NCBI GenBank assembly: GCA_029001845.1
Contig: JAREWP010000049.1
Location: 130,706-194,705, forward strand
Direction: 5' to 3'
From: Candidatus Magnetocorallium paracelense
Lineage (GTDB): Bacteria; Nitrospirota; Thermodesulfovibrionia; Thermodesulfovibrionales; Magnetobacteriaceae
Length of the DNA: 64,000 nt
Shown here piece after piece: positions 17,122-26,049 of this stretch. The notes under the pieces were generated by a model. The model was not told the DNA's origin. It saw nothing but the letters and a program-made list of their open reading frames with translations, and made no database searches. The position numbers were made by a program, and so were the translations under genes. Within the stretch, counting starts at the first letter, position 1. The number at the start of each line of letters is the position of its first letter.

Positions 17122-18438
17122 ATGAGAGACGTCATTTTACATGCTTTTAACTGGCAGTATTCCGAAATTATCGAACGTATAGAGGAGATCAGGGAGATTG
17201 GTTACGGAGCTGTATTGATTCCTCCTCCCATCTATTCTGACCCTGAGGGGAGTCAGTGGTGGCAGGTTTACCAGCCGAAAGATTACAGAATACTTCTTTC
17301 ACGATGCGGTAATAAATCGGAGCTGGAGGAAATAATCAAAAGAGCTCACAGTTACGGTAACAACCCTTTACGAGTATATGCCGATCTTGTTATTAATCAT
17401 ATGGCAAACGAGGACAGAGACGATCGTTTCTCATTTCCAGGAGAAGGAGAACTCATTAAATACAGGAGTAACCGTAAGTGGTTTGAAAGCAATAAATTGT
17501 ATGGAAATCTCGATGAAGGTCTGTTTTCTTCTGATGATTTTCACATGGAAGGTGAGATCGGCCCGCAGGATTACAATCATAACAGGTACAGAGTCGAGCA
17601 TTTTCGATTGGGCGGCTTACCCGATCTTAGAGCTAACGAGTGGGTTTTAAAGCAACAAAGAGTAATGATCAATGCGCTTACGGATATGGGATTAGACGGA
17701 TTCAGGATAGATGCAGCCAAGCATCTTGTAGAGGCCCAGATCGATAACATAGTGGATCAGCCCAATATGAGCGGGAAATTCGTTTTTGGAGAGATCATCG
17801 CATTTAGCGAACACGAGGAGTCTATGTATCTCGATCTTTTTCTTCAAAGGACATCGACAAGCGCATATGACTTCACTCTTCACAGAACAATAAAATCTGC
17901 CTTTGAGGGAGGCTCTTTTTACAGCCTCGTAAACCCAGACTCTTTGCCTTGGGACAGGTCCGTAACATTTGTTGTAAATCACGATATACCGAATAATGAT
18001 TTCTTCAGAAGCGCCCTTTTCAGACCCCATGAAGAGTATCTTGCCCTTGCATACATTTTGGGTAAAGACGGCGGTGTCCCTATAATATACAGCGACCATA
18101 ACGAGTCAGCAGACAAATTCAACGAAGACAGAGGAAGGTGGGCAGGGGCGTATAACAGGGCAGGTATTCAGTCGATGATTACCTTTCATAATGCCGTCCA
18201 CGGCCTGGAGATGAAGCATCTTTACACAGACGATAATATAATCGTTTTTGGAAGAGGATCAAAAGGGATCGTCGCCATAAATAAAAGCCATGTAGAGAGG
18301 TATGTTACCATTGACACGACCGGATTCGAGGAAGGTAAATATAGAGACTTAATTCATAATTTCGAAATGGATTTGAAGCGGGACAACAACTTCGAGCTCT
18401 GTGTAACGGCAAGGGAAGTGTATATGTGGCTTAAATAA
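17122..18438 (+). CDS. GH13-family alpha-amylase
   Basis: 438 residues from ATG 17122, which has AAGGAGG eight bases upstream. The longer reading from 17029 passes through a palindromic repeat and is rejected. The four GH13 regions are visible: I, VYADLVINHMA; II, GLDGFRIDAAKHL (nucleophile Asp, Arg and following Lys-His); III, FVFGEIIAF (acid/base Glu); IV, FVVNHDIPNND (His-Asp). No signal peptide, so it probably acts in the cytoplasm on glycogen or maltodextrin. The C-terminal beta domain is present and ends with VTAREVYMWLK. It is a single-gene unit. Confidence 0.9.
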   Translation: MRDVILHAFNWQYSEIIERIEEIREIGYGAVLIPPPIYSDPEGSQWWQVYQPKDYRILLSRCGNKSELEEIIKRAHSYGNNPLRVYADLVINHMANEDRDDRFSFPGEGELIKYRSNRKWFESNKLYGNLDEGLFSSDDFHMEGEIGPQDYNHNRYRVEHFRLGGLPDLRANEWVLKQQRVMINALTDMGLDGFRIDAAKHLVEAQIDNIVDQPNMSGKFVFGEIIAFSEHEESMYLDLFLQRTSTSAYDFTLHRTIKSAFEGGSFYSLVNPDSLPWDRSVTFVVNHDIPNNDFFRSALFRPHEEYLALAYILGKDGGVPIIYSDHNESADKFNEDRGRWAGAYNRAGIQSMITFHNAVHGLEMKHLYTDDNIIVFGRGSKGIVAINKSHVERYVTIDTTGFEEGKYRDLIHNFEMDLKRDNNFELCVTAREVYMWLK

Positions 18439-18450
18439 TAATCTAAAGAC

Positions 18451-18576
18451 AGCAGTCAGCTATCAGCCTTCAGCTAAGGAAAATAGTGATATCAAGCTTA
18501 ATAAGAGCATCACCTAAAGGGTGAAAGTGTTCTGAACTGTAAAGTGATACAATTTAAAAGCTGATAGCTGACAGCT
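18451..18576. repeat. MITE-like element, copy 1
   Basis: 126 bases bounded by a 16-base inverted repeat with one mismatch: AGCAGTCAGCTATCAG (18451-18466) and CTGATAGCTGACAGCT (18561-18576). Internal phrases AAGTGTTCTG and a CACC-AAA-GGTG-like patch recur in the copy at 25824-25935. No ORF. This is the pattern of a non-autonomous miniature element. Confidence 0.75.
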
Positions 18577-18659
18577 AAATGCTTTTTTAGTTTAGGATAA
18601 TATGTTTCGGGATAAACGTCCATGACTCTCCCAGTCACCACAAAGCATGAAAATCGTTA

Positions 18660-18745
18660 GAAGGAGCAGTGATGTTCTGCCAAAACAAGGTGGTGTTTGA
18701 GTTTACGAGTTTCAGCTTGTTTTGGCAGAACATCACTGCTCCTTC
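18660..18745. repeat. 30-base perfect inverted repeat
   Basis: Arms 18660-18689 and 18716-18745 are exact reverse complements (30/30) around a 26-base loop. The left arm begins GAAGGAGCAGTGATG and ends CCAAAACAAG. It lies between convergent genes. The arms are far longer than a terminator needs and no T-run follows, so a mobile-element remnant or structured RNA is more likely. Confidence 0.85.
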
Positions 18746-18772
18746 CGGTTCGCATTCGTCTATTTTCGGGAT

Positions 18773-18806
18773 AAAAAAAGGCTGGTGTTATTAACACCAG
18801 CCTTTT
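18773..18806. terminator. Bidirectional intrinsic terminator between the amylase and nifJ
   Basis: GGCTGGTGTTA (18780-18790) pairs perfectly with TAACACCAGCC (18792-18802). It is flanked by A7 on the left and T4 on the right, so it gives a stem plus U-run in both directions. It lies 20 bases past the nifJ stop on the minus strand and can also stop readthrough from the amylase side. Confidence 0.85.
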
Positions 18807-18826
18807 AAATTTCATTAAGAAATGTA

Positions 18827-21800
18827 TTATTGAGGTTTATATTCCGAGAGGTGCTTCAGGTACTGCCATCTTCTCTTGACATCCGCATCGGCCAGGCTCA
18901 TTAACTGAGCAGCGACTTCCGGATTCTTGGCCTTTAACTGTTTGTAGCGATTCTCGCTGTATGCGTACTCCTCGAATGTCATTGTCGGCTCTTTGCTGTC
19001 TATGACCAGAGGACTCTGTCCCTCTTTCTCCAGAGCGGGGTTGAACCTGTATAACGGCCAGTGTCCGCTGTTAACGGCCATTTTCTGCTCATCTACGCCT
19101 GTGGTCATATCGATACCATGAGCGATACAGTGAGAGTATGCAATAATTAAAGAAGGTCCGTCATGAGCTTCTGCTTCTACAATGGCTTTAACAGCCTGCG
19201 CCGGATTTGCGGCAAATGCGATCTGAGCCACATAGACGTGACCGTAGGAGGCTATGATTACACCAATAGGCTTTTTCGCGGAACCTTTACCGCCTGCGGC
19301 AAACTGAGCAACCGCTGCATAAGGGGTGGACTTGGACATCTGGCCTCCTGTATTGGAATAGACCTCGGTATCCATTATCAGAACATTGACATTCAGTTGT
19401 GAAGCCAATACCTGATCGACTCCGCCATAACCGATATCGTAGCCCCAGCCGTCTCCACCGACTGCCCATACCGATTTCTTTACAAGATAATCCGCTATGG
19501 AGAGGAGAAGCTTTGCATCGTCGGATTTGTCGGATTCGAGTTTCTTCTTAAGAGCGTCCACATTCTCTCTCTGCTTTTCAATACCCTCCTGGCTGGACTG
19601 ATCCTGACCTTTTATTGCATCCACCAGTTTGTCGCCAATATTGCCGGACATCTTTTCCAGCATTTCAAGGGCCTGGGAGTTGAACTTGTTTACAGTCTGC
19701 CTCATACCGTAGGTAAACTCCGCAGCGTCTTCAAAAAGCGAGTTTGACCATACAGGGCCTCTTCCGTCGGCGTTTTTGGCATATGGAGTGGTAGGCAGGT
19801 TTCCGCCGTAAATGGAAGAACAACCTGTAGCGTTTCCGATGATCAAACGATCGCCATAGAGCTGCGAAATGAGCTTTACATAGGGTGTTTCGCCGCATCC
19901 CAGACAGGCGCCGGAGTACTCGAAGAGAGGTCTTATGAACTGGCTTCCCTTTACGGAGTTTCTGTTGAATTTGGAAGGATCTGTCTCCGGAAGAGCGAGG
20001 AAGAAGTTGTAATTTTCCACTTCCTGAGCGCGTAAGGGCTCAAAGGGCTCCATTGTCAGGGCCTTCGCTTTTTTCTTACCGGGGCAGATATGTGCACAGG
20101 AACCACAACCCGTGCAATCTTCCGATGCAACCTGTACGGTAAATTTCATACCGGAAAATTCCTTACCCATTGCGTCCAAAGATTTAAACGTTGACGGCGC
20201 TTTATCCAGATGGGAAGCGTCGTATGCTTTCACTCTGATTGCTCCGTGGGGGCAGAAAAACGAACACTGGGCGCACTGTATACAGTTGTCGGTATTCCAT
20301 ACAGGAATGTTTACGGCAATTCCCCTCTTTTCATATTGAGTGGTTGCCGTAGGCCATGTTCCGTCTGCCGGCATATCGGAAACAGGAACGGAATCTCCCC
20401 TGCCTTCGATGATTTTCGCAGTTACGTTCTTTACAAAATCGGGAGCATGATCAGGGACGGCCTTACGTCTGGTTAACTTGCTGTCGGCCTTTCCAAGAGG
20501 AATTTCTACAATGTTCTGAAGGGCGACATCGACAGCCTTGTAGTTCATCTCTACAATCTGATCACCTTTCGCGATATAGGTCTTTTTTATTTCCCTCTTA
20601 ATGGCGTCGATGGCCTGCTCTTTTGGAACGATGCCCGAAATTACAAAGAAAGCGGTCTGCATGATCATGTTGATTCTCTGTCCGAGACCGATTTCTTCAG
20701 CCAGGGCGATAGCGTCGATAATGTAAAACTTCATTTTCTTATCGATAAGTCCCTGCTGCACTTCGACAGGAAGTGTATCCCAGACCTCATCTTTATTCCT
20801 GGCCGTTGTCAGGAGGAATGTCGCTCCCTCTTCGGCGTTCGCCAGCATATCGTATTTCTCGAGGAAAGAGGTGTTGTGACAGGCTACAAAGTTAGCGGAA
20901 TTGATTAAATAGGGATTTTCTATTTTGTCTTTACCGAAACGAACGTGCGAGGTTGTGATAGAGCCGGATTTCTTAGAGTCATACACAAAATAACCCTGGG
21001 CGAAGTTCTCTGTTTCGGAACCGATGATTTTAATTGTATTCTTATTGGCGCCAACCGTACCGTCTGCACCGAGACCGTAGAACATGGCGCGGTACATTCC
21101 CTCACCTTCGATCGAGAATTTCGGGTCGTAGTCGAGGCTGGAATTTGTGACATTCTCGTTAATACCGACGGTGAAATGATTCTTTGGATCGTCGCTCTTT
21201 AAGTTATCGTATATGGCCTTTGCCATGCCGGGCGTAAAATCCTTTGAACCGAGGCCGTAACGTCCGCCTACGATTCTGGGATAATCCTTCAGCTTGGACT
21301 GGCCGTTTTCCATGGCTTCTCCAAGAGCGGTTCTTACGTCAAGATAGAGAGGCTCGCCTGACGAACCGGGCTCCTTTGTACGGTCGAGTACGGCTATGGA
21401 TTTAACTGTCTTGGGAACAGCCGCCGCGAAGTCGGCGACAGAGAATGGCCTGAAGAGCCTTACGATAAGAAGGCCGAGCTTCTCACCGTTCGCATTCAAT
21501 GCGTTGATTGTGCTTAAAAGCACTTCAGAGGCTGACCCCATCACAATCACTACCTTATCGGCGTCCGGCGCTCCGTAATAGTCGAAGAGTTTATATTGAC
21601 GTCCCGTAAGCTTAGCGAACTTGTCCATTGCTTTCTGCATGATTACCGGAACGGCCTGGTAATATTTGTTTACGGTTTCACGTCCCTGGAAATATACATC
21701 CGGATTTTGAGCGGTGCCGCGCATGGCGGGATTGTCAGGCGTGAGACCGCGTTTTCTGTGGGCAATAACGAGATCGTTGTCTATCATCTTACGCATGACA

Positions 21801-22366
21801 TCGAATTCCAGCTCTTCCACCTTTTGTACTTCATGAGAGGTTCTGAAACCGTCAAAGAAATGGAGGAAAGGAATCCTGGACTCAAGTGCGGCAGCCTGTG
21901 CGATAAGTGCAAAGTCCATTGCTTCCTGAACGTTTCTGGAACAGAGCATTCCGAAACCGGTGGCTCTGACGGCCATAACGTCCGAATGGTCTCCGAATAT
22001 GGAAAGACCCTGGCATGCGACCGCACGGGCGGTGATGTGAAATACCGTTGGCGTAAGCTCACCGGCAAGCTTGAACATATTGGGCATGATAAGTAAAAGC
22101 CCCTGTGAAGCCGATATCGTAGTCGCCAGGGCGCCGGTTGTAAGCGAACCGTGAACCGCTCCGGCAACGCCTGCTTCGGACTGCATCTGACTTACATTGG
22201 GCACGTTACCCCAAATATTGGTCTGGCCGGCAGCCGTTTTTGCGTCGCAAATCTCGGCTATAGGCGATGACGGTGTAATGGGATAAATCGTAATAATTTC
22301 GTTCGTCGCATGTACCGTATGCGCGCAAGCGGTACATCCGTCCATTGTTACCATTTTTCCAGACAT
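18827..22366 (-). CDS. nifJ: Pyruvate:ferredoxin (flavodoxin) oxidoreductase, single-chain
   Basis: 1179 residues, the full-length homodimeric PFOR. Domains in order: pyrimidine-binding N-terminal domain (ITPSSPIAE, about 30), transketolase-C-like domain II, gamma/CoA domain III (GLGADGTVGANKN, about 430), the two [4Fe-4S] ferredoxin-like cysteine motifs CIQCAQCSFFCP and CTGCGSCAHICPG (about 690-760), then the thiamine-PP domain with CLGCGETPYVK and GGDGWGYDIGYGG. It oxidises pyruvate plus CoA to acetyl-CoA and CO2, passing electrons to ferredoxin, a mark of anaerobic metabolism. Ribosome binding site AGGAGG lies just before the ATG. Single-gene unit ending at the bidirectional terminator. 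Confidence 0.97.
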   Translation of the reverse strand: MSGKMVTMDGCTACAHTVHATNEIITIYPITPSSPIAEICDAKTAAGQTNIWGNVPNVSQMQSEAGVAGAVHGSLTTGALATTISASQGLLLIMPNMFKLAGELTPTVFHITARAVACQGLSIFGDHSDVMAVRATGFGMLCSRNVQEAMDFALIAQAAALESRIPFLHFFDGFRTSHEVQKVEELEFDVMRKMIDNDLVIAHRKRGLTPDNPAMRGTAQNPDVYFQGRETVNKYYQAVPVIMQKAMDKFAKLTGRQYKLFDYYGAPDADKVVIVMGSASEVLLSTINALNANGEKLGLLIVRLFRPFSVADFAAAVPKTVKSIAVLDRTKEPGSSGEPLYLDVRTALGEAMENGQSKLKDYPRIVGGRYGLGSKDFTPGMAKAIYDNLKSDDPKNHFTVGINENVTNSSLDYDPKFSIEGEGMYRAMFYGLGADGTVGANKNTIKIIGSETENFAQGYFVYDSKKSGSITTSHVRFGKDKIENPYLINSANFVACHNTSFLEKYDMLANAEEGATFLLTTARNKDEVWDTLPVEVQQGLIDKKMKFYIIDAIALAEEIGLGQRINMIMQTAFFVISGIVPKEQAIDAIKREIKKTYIAKGDQIVEMNYKAVDVALQNIVEIPLGKADSKLTRRKAVPDHAPDFVKNVTAKIIEGRGDSVPVSDMPADGTWPTATTQYEKRGIAVNIPVWNTDNCIQCAQCSFFCPHGAIRVKAYDASHLDKAPSTFKSLDAMGKEFSGMKFTVQVASEDCTGCGSCAHICPGKKKAKALTMEPFEPLRAQEVENYNFFLALPETDPSKFNRNSVKGSQFIRPLFEYSGACLGCGETPYVKLISQLYGDRLIIGNATGCSSIYGGNLPTTPYAKNADGRGPVWSNSLFEDAAEFTYGMRQTVNKFNSQALEMLEKMSGNIGDKLVDAIKGQDQSSQEGIEKQRENVDALKKKLESDKSDDAKLLLSIADYLVKKSVWAVGGDGWGYDIGYGGVDQVLASQLNVNVLIMDTEVYSNTGGQMSKSTPYAAVAQFAAGGKGSAKKPIGVIIASYGHVYVAQIAFAANPAQAVKAIVEAEAHDGPSLIIAYSHCIAHGIDMTTGVDEQKMAVNSGHWPLYRFNPALEKEGQSPLVIDSKEPTMTFEEYAYSENRYKQLKAKNPEVAAQLMSLADADVKRRWQYLKHLSEYKPQ

Positions 22367-22556
22367 ATTGTCCTCCTTTTGGGTGTTGTTATATCGGTAA
22401 GATTGTTACTGCCAAAAAAGGAATATCCACGTTGGGATAGAGTCTTAAAGTATAAATAATCGGCATGAATAATTTCAAGGGGAAACAGAGCATGATCGTA
22501 TTTTTACCTTGTTGTTTTTTAGTAGATCAATCTGTTAATTTTCATTAGGTGCAAAC

Positions 22557-23813
22557 ATGAGATATTCGATCCTTACTCTTGGGTGTAAAGTCAATCAGGC
22601 CGAAAGCATTGATATTGAAAAGTCTTTATCAGCGGCTTCTTATTTAAAGGTCGCCTTGGAAGAAAACCCCGATATCTGCCTTGTCAATACATGTTCCGTA
22701 ACGGCCAAAAGCGACTATCAGTCAAGGCAGCTTATCAGGCGAGCCCTGATAAGCGGGGCAAGAGTATTTGTGACAGGTTGTTATTCAGAGTTAAACAAAG
22801 AGGAGATCAGGGGGATCGATAGAGGAATAGAAATTATCGAAAACAGCGATAAAGCGCTTTTTTTAAAAAAAACGGCAGGCGAACCGATTGGCGATCGTCA
22901 TACTGTTCAACATATCTTTCAAACCGGCGGCAGGGCCAGGGGTTTTATAAAAATTCAGGACGGATGTAACGCAGAGTGCGCATATTGCATCATACCCCTT
23001 GCCAGAGGAAAATCAAGGAGCAGGCCTGCCGATGACATAATCCGAGAGATTGGGGAATTGGAATCTGTCGGATTTACGGAGGTCGTTATTACCGGTATTC
23101 ATATAGGTCTCTACGGACTTGATCTGAGTCCGGCCCTTTCCCTTTCCCGACTTGTTGAGTTTATTCTCTCGGAGACAGAGAGAATAAGGCTCAGGCTCTC
23201 CTCTGTAGAAGTAAACGAAATAGACGAGAGGCTTTTTGAGCTTTTAGGCGAACGAAGAGTGTGCAATCATCTTCATGTCCCCCTTCAAAGCGGAGCTGAT
23301 AAAGTTCTGGAGGCGATGAAAAGACCTTATGCATGCAGCGAATACAGAGAAGTTATCGAACGATTAAATAGAAAGCTTGGCGATATTTCTCTGGGAGCCG
23401 ATGTTATCGTCGGTTTTCCCGGGGAGGACGACAGCTCTTTTAATGATACCTATACTTTTATTAAACAATTACCTTTGACCTATCTTCATGTATTTCCTTT
23501 CTCAGGGAGAAAAAAAACAAAGGCCTTTACTCTTCCGAATCAGGTTGATGAAGGTGTAAAAAAAATGCGCGCTGCAATGCTCAGGAGTCTGTCCAGTGAA
23601 AAAAAGCGAGCCTTTATTGAAAAACAGATGAAAAAAACTCTTTTTGCTGTTGTCGAAAAGAGATCGGGGGCGACATTTTACGGTACAACCGATAATTATT
23701 TGAAAATAAAATTCGATGCGCCGGAAGGTTCGGAAGATTTTAGAGAAAGGGATCTGATTGCTTTAAAAGTTATTGATTTTGAAGGGGATGTCCTTATTGG
23801 AAAGCAGGTGTAG
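22557..23813 (+). CDS. mtaB: tRNA t6A37 methylthiotransferase MtaB
   Basis: 418 residues with the methylthiotransferase layout: N-terminal UPF0004 domain with three cysteines (LGCKVNQAES, NTCSVTAKSD, VTGCYSE), radical SAM motif CNAECAYCIIP (about 140), GADVIVGFPGE, and a C-terminal TRAM-like segment. The CKVNQAES and TCSVTAKSD forms match MtaB/YqeV rather than MiaB or RimO. It converts t6A37 to ms2t6A37 in ANN-decoding tRNAs using two [4Fe-4S] clusters. AGGTG lies just before the ATG. Divergent from nifJ. Confidence 0.92.
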   Translation: MRYSILTLGCKVNQAESIDIEKSLSAASYLKVALEENPDICLVNTCSVTAKSDYQSRQLIRRALISGARVFVTGCYSELNKEEIRGIDRGIEIIENSDKALFLKKTAGEPIGDRHTVQHIFQTGGRARGFIKIQDGCNAECAYCIIPLARGKSRSRPADDIIREIGELESVGFTEVVITGIHIGLYGLDLSPALSLSRLVEFILSETERIRLRLSSVEVNEIDERLFELLGERRVCNHLHVPLQSGADKVLEAMKRPYACSEYREVIERLNRKLGDISLGADVIVGFPGEDDSSFNDTYTFIKQLPLTYLHVFPFSGRKKTKAFTLPNQVDEGVKKMRAAMLRSLSSEKKRAFIEKQMKKTLFAVVEKRSGATFYGTTDNYLKIKFDAPEGSEDFRERDLIALKVIDFEGDVLIGKQV

Positions 23814-23871
23814 CTTGATCGCAAGGAATTTTCATTTTTTTTATGCGAGGTTACGAGCCATAAACAAAAAA

Positions 23872-23945
23872 TGTAGCCGCAGAATTTAGCCTGCGCGAAC
23901 CGTTGGTCAGCCGAATCCGGCCGCGGGCTGAAGCCGGTGGCTACA
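23872..23945. repeat. Imperfect REP-like palindrome (TGTAGCC...GGCTACA)
   Basis: The left arm starts TGTAGCCGCAG (23872) and the right arm ends GGTGGCTACA (23945). The outer 24 bases pair with about six mismatches. It is preceded by the T-rich phrase at 23825-23847 and followed by a phrase at 23955-23976 similar to 9944-9966, so it is a composite of dispersed repeats. The 251-base gap 23814-24064 holds no gene. Confidence 0.7.
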
Positions 23946-24064
23946 TTGAAAGACATCCGCCGAAGGAGGTTTACTTGATGTATAATTGTTTTTGCTTTTT
24001 AGTGAAACTTGCAGTGTCCGAGTCTAACATTATAAAAAGCAATATCAATAAACAGCCGGCTTTT

Positions 24065-24610
24065 TTAGTTACTGTCGCCGGGATTTATATCCATGATTTC
24101 CACTTCAAAGGAGAGTGTCTTTCCTGCCAGCGGGTGATTGAAGTTCATGACGATAGTGTCTTTTTTCACCTCGTCTATTCTGGCGGGAACGCTGCTGCCG
24201 TCAGGTCTGCCTGCCTGTAAAATCATACCTACAGCCGGAGTTATTTCCGGGGGGAGATTACTCCTTGGCACTTCAACGATTGCCTGCTGACGCACAGGGC
24301 CATAGGCGTCTTCAGGAGCGACGAGAAAGGATTTCTTCTCTCCCTTCTTCATGCCTGAAATGGATTTTGCAAAACCGGGGATCATCTGTCCGGCACCTGC
24401 AATAAACTCGATGGGAGTTCCTTTTCTTGATGTGTCTGCGACTTCATTGTCAACCATTAGAGTATAGTGGAGCTTTACTTTTTTCCCCTTGGAAACCGTA
24501 AAGTCGCCTTGCGTCTTACTCTCCCCCGTGCTTCCGGCGAATACACCGGAATTAAGAAATACTGCTGTCAGCATTATTAGCAGGGCTAATACCGATCTTT
24601 TGCATGTCAT
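24065..24610 (-). CDS. Exported SlyD-like FKBP peptidyl-prolyl isomerase
   Basis: 181 residues. A signal peptide (about 1-26: positive start, LALLIMLTAVF core, VFA-G end) is followed by an FKBP domain: VKLHYTLMVDNEVADTS, GQMIPGFAKSISGMKKGEKK and EDAYGP, with a SlyD-type insert (about 110-150) and the NHPLAGKTLSFEVEI closing strand. SlyD homologues are usually cytoplasmic, so the signal peptide makes this a periplasmic folding helper. The C-terminal His-rich tail of SlyD is absent. GGAGG lies nine bases before the ATG. Confidence 0.9.
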   Translation of the reverse strand: MTCKRSVLALLIMLTAVFLNSGVFAGSTGESKTQGDFTVSKGKKVKLHYTLMVDNEVADTSRKGTPIEFIAGAGQMIPGFAKSISGMKKGEKKSFLVAPEDAYGPVRQQAIVEVPRSNLPPEITPAVGMILQAGRPDGSSVPARIDEVKKDTIVMNFNHPLAGKTLSFEVEIMDINPGDSN

Positions 24611-25095
24611 AAGTTACATACCTCCTCAGGTTACATATTTAATGTCTCTTCACATCGCCTTATGGCCTGTGATTGAATTTATGCAATATACTATTTTGAA
24701 AACTTTACATATCTAACATATTTAAGGGACTGAATGCGCAAGATTACCGTTTTTAATAGGGCTGTGGTGTACTTGGGAAGCAGTTTAAGGAAGATAAAAT
24801 AGGTTTCTGTTATTACCTCGATTTCTTGAGAGCTTATTAAGAATTAAATATAATAACAGTCTATAAGTTCATCAGTCAATAAGCGGAAAGAGAGAAAAGA
24901 GATTTACGTCAGATGTCATCTCCAATTAAGTGCGTCTATAGGTGATTCGTCTGTAAAACGACACTCTCTTTTTCTACAGCTCCTGATGATTGACAAGTTT
25001 CCGGTACAAAGTGTAGTATTATATAGTGCGTTGCTTACATAAGCGTTTATGAAAAAAATGAAATATAATGATATTAAGTATAAGGAGGATATTAA
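24611..25095. other. 485-base intergenic region, apparently non-coding
   Basis: No supported ORF or RNA gene. A promoter-like pair for the NifU-domain gene is at 24990-25019. The rest is AT-rich without recognisable repeats. Confidence 0.5.
24990..25019 (+). promoter_or_regulatory. Candidate promoter for the NifU-domain gene
   Basis: Consensus TTGACA (24990-24995) and TAGTAT (25014-25019) are 18 bases apart, about 75 bases before the start codon. No IscR-like site was recognised. Confidence 0.45.
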
Positions 25096-25323
25096 ATGTT
25101 AGATAGAGAAAAGGTAGAAAATTCTTTAAATCAAATAAGGCCGGCCTTACAGAGGGACGGAGGCAACGTTGAGCTCGTTGACGTTACTGACGACGGAATA
25201 GTAAAAGTAAAGCTTCTCGGTGCTTGCGGAAGTTGTCCCATGTCTCTGATGACCCTTAAAGGAGGGATTGAGGCAAAATTAAAGGAAGACATCCCTGCTG
25301 TCAAAAGCGTGGAAGCCGTTTAA
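25096..25323 (+). CDS. NifU C-terminal domain (Nfu-type) Fe-S scaffold
   Basis: 75 residues consisting only of the Nfu domain: [20 protein letters not shown], then the cluster-binding CxxC in GACGSCPMS and the end [12 protein letters not shown]. It carries or transfers [4Fe-4S] clusters as a dimer, which suits a genome with many Fe-S enzymes (PFOR, radical SAM proteins). AAGGAGG lies seven bases before the ATG. Single-gene unit. Confidence 0.93.
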   Translation: MLDREKVENSLNQIRPALQRDGGNVELVDVTDDGIVKVKLLGACGSCPMSLMTLKGGIEAKLKEDIPAVKSVEAV

Positions 25324-25361
25324 CAACGACATGACTGCTTCAGAGCATTGCCGTTTTAAAT

Positions 25362-25404
25362 GAGCCAGGTATCGGAACATAACGATTGATCCGGTACCTG
25401 ACTC
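25362..25404. terminator. Stem-loop between convergent nfu-like and cutA genes
   Basis: 15-base arms (25362-25376 and 25390-25404) match at 13 positions around a 13-base loop. TTTT lies just left and AAAA just right. Its position between convergent stops fits a bidirectional terminator. Confidence 0.5.
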
Positions 25405-25412
25405 AAAACGAA

Positions 25413-25721
25413 TCAGTCGCCGTCAAGCCAGTCAAGATAATCTTTGGACCCGTCTATTACAGGCATTGCAATGATCTCCGGTACATCGTAACTGTGTAAT
25501 TCCTTTATCTTTTCAGCCAGTGCAGGGAATGCACCCTTAGTGGTCTTGATTATCATCAGCACCTCACTGTCATCTTCAATCTTTCCTTCCCATTGATAGA
25601 CAGATCTGACACCTTTAACAATGTTCGCACATCTTGCATAATTCTCCTTAACGATGACGGAAGCGATGTTCCCGGCCTCCTTTTCGCTCTGCACAGTAAC
25701 AAATACAACATAATACTCCAT
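25413..25721 (-). CDS. cutA: Divalent-cation tolerance protein CutA
   Basis: 102 residues from ATG 25721, which is preceded by AGGAGG; the longer ORF from 25784 lacks such a site. CutA family features are YYVVFVTVQSEKEA at the N-terminus, CANIVKGVRSVYQWEGKIEDDSEVLMIIKT in the middle, and LHSYDVPEIIAMPV near the end. It forms a PII-like trimer; metal tolerance is the historic label and the molecular role is unsettled. Confidence 0.95.
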   Translation of the reverse strand: MEYYVVFVTVQSEKEAGNIASVIVKENYARCANIVKGVRSVYQWEGKIEDDSEVLMIIKTTKGAFPALAEKIKELHSYDVPEIIAMPVIDGSKDYLDWLDGD

Positions 25722-25823
25722 AACATTACCTCCTGATATTGACTTTTTTTTTATTATTGGATAGATTATCAGGTAATTTCTCAAGAAGTTGAGGCATATA
25801 AACTAAAAAAGATGTTAGCGATC

Positions 25824-25935
25824 AGCAGTCAGCTAAGAAAAAACAAAGTGTTCTGTTAAAAACAGAGCTCACCCAAAAGTGATATGCAGGTTTTTATGCA
25901 AAGCGTTGAAAACTAAGAACTGACAGATGAATGCT
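25824..25935. repeat. MITE-like element, copy 2 (diverged)
   Basis: Related to copy 1 at 18451-18576: shared AGCAGTCAGCTA at the left, AAGTGTTCTG, a CACCCAAAAGTGAT-like patch, and CTGACAG-T-AATGCT at the right. Its inverted repeats are less complete. The right end contains the ATG at 25927 that begins the longest reading of the oligosaccharyltransferase gene. Confidence 0.65.
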
Positions 25936-26049
25936 GTTTTTAGTTATTTTCCACAACTTTGTCGAGAAGTTATATTCCCGGCACTCAAGATTGCATTTTC
26001 GGCATTCAAAGACTTCGTCTCAGGTCGTCTAACCCTGCTAATAAATTAT

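Noticed and set aside
21596..22096. Plus-strand 166-residue ORF
   Set aside because: Shadow of nifJ, no recognisable motif or ribosome site.
25927..26049. 41-residue N-terminal extension of the OST
   Set aside because: It starts in the MITE-like repeat and does not resemble an OST N-terminus.
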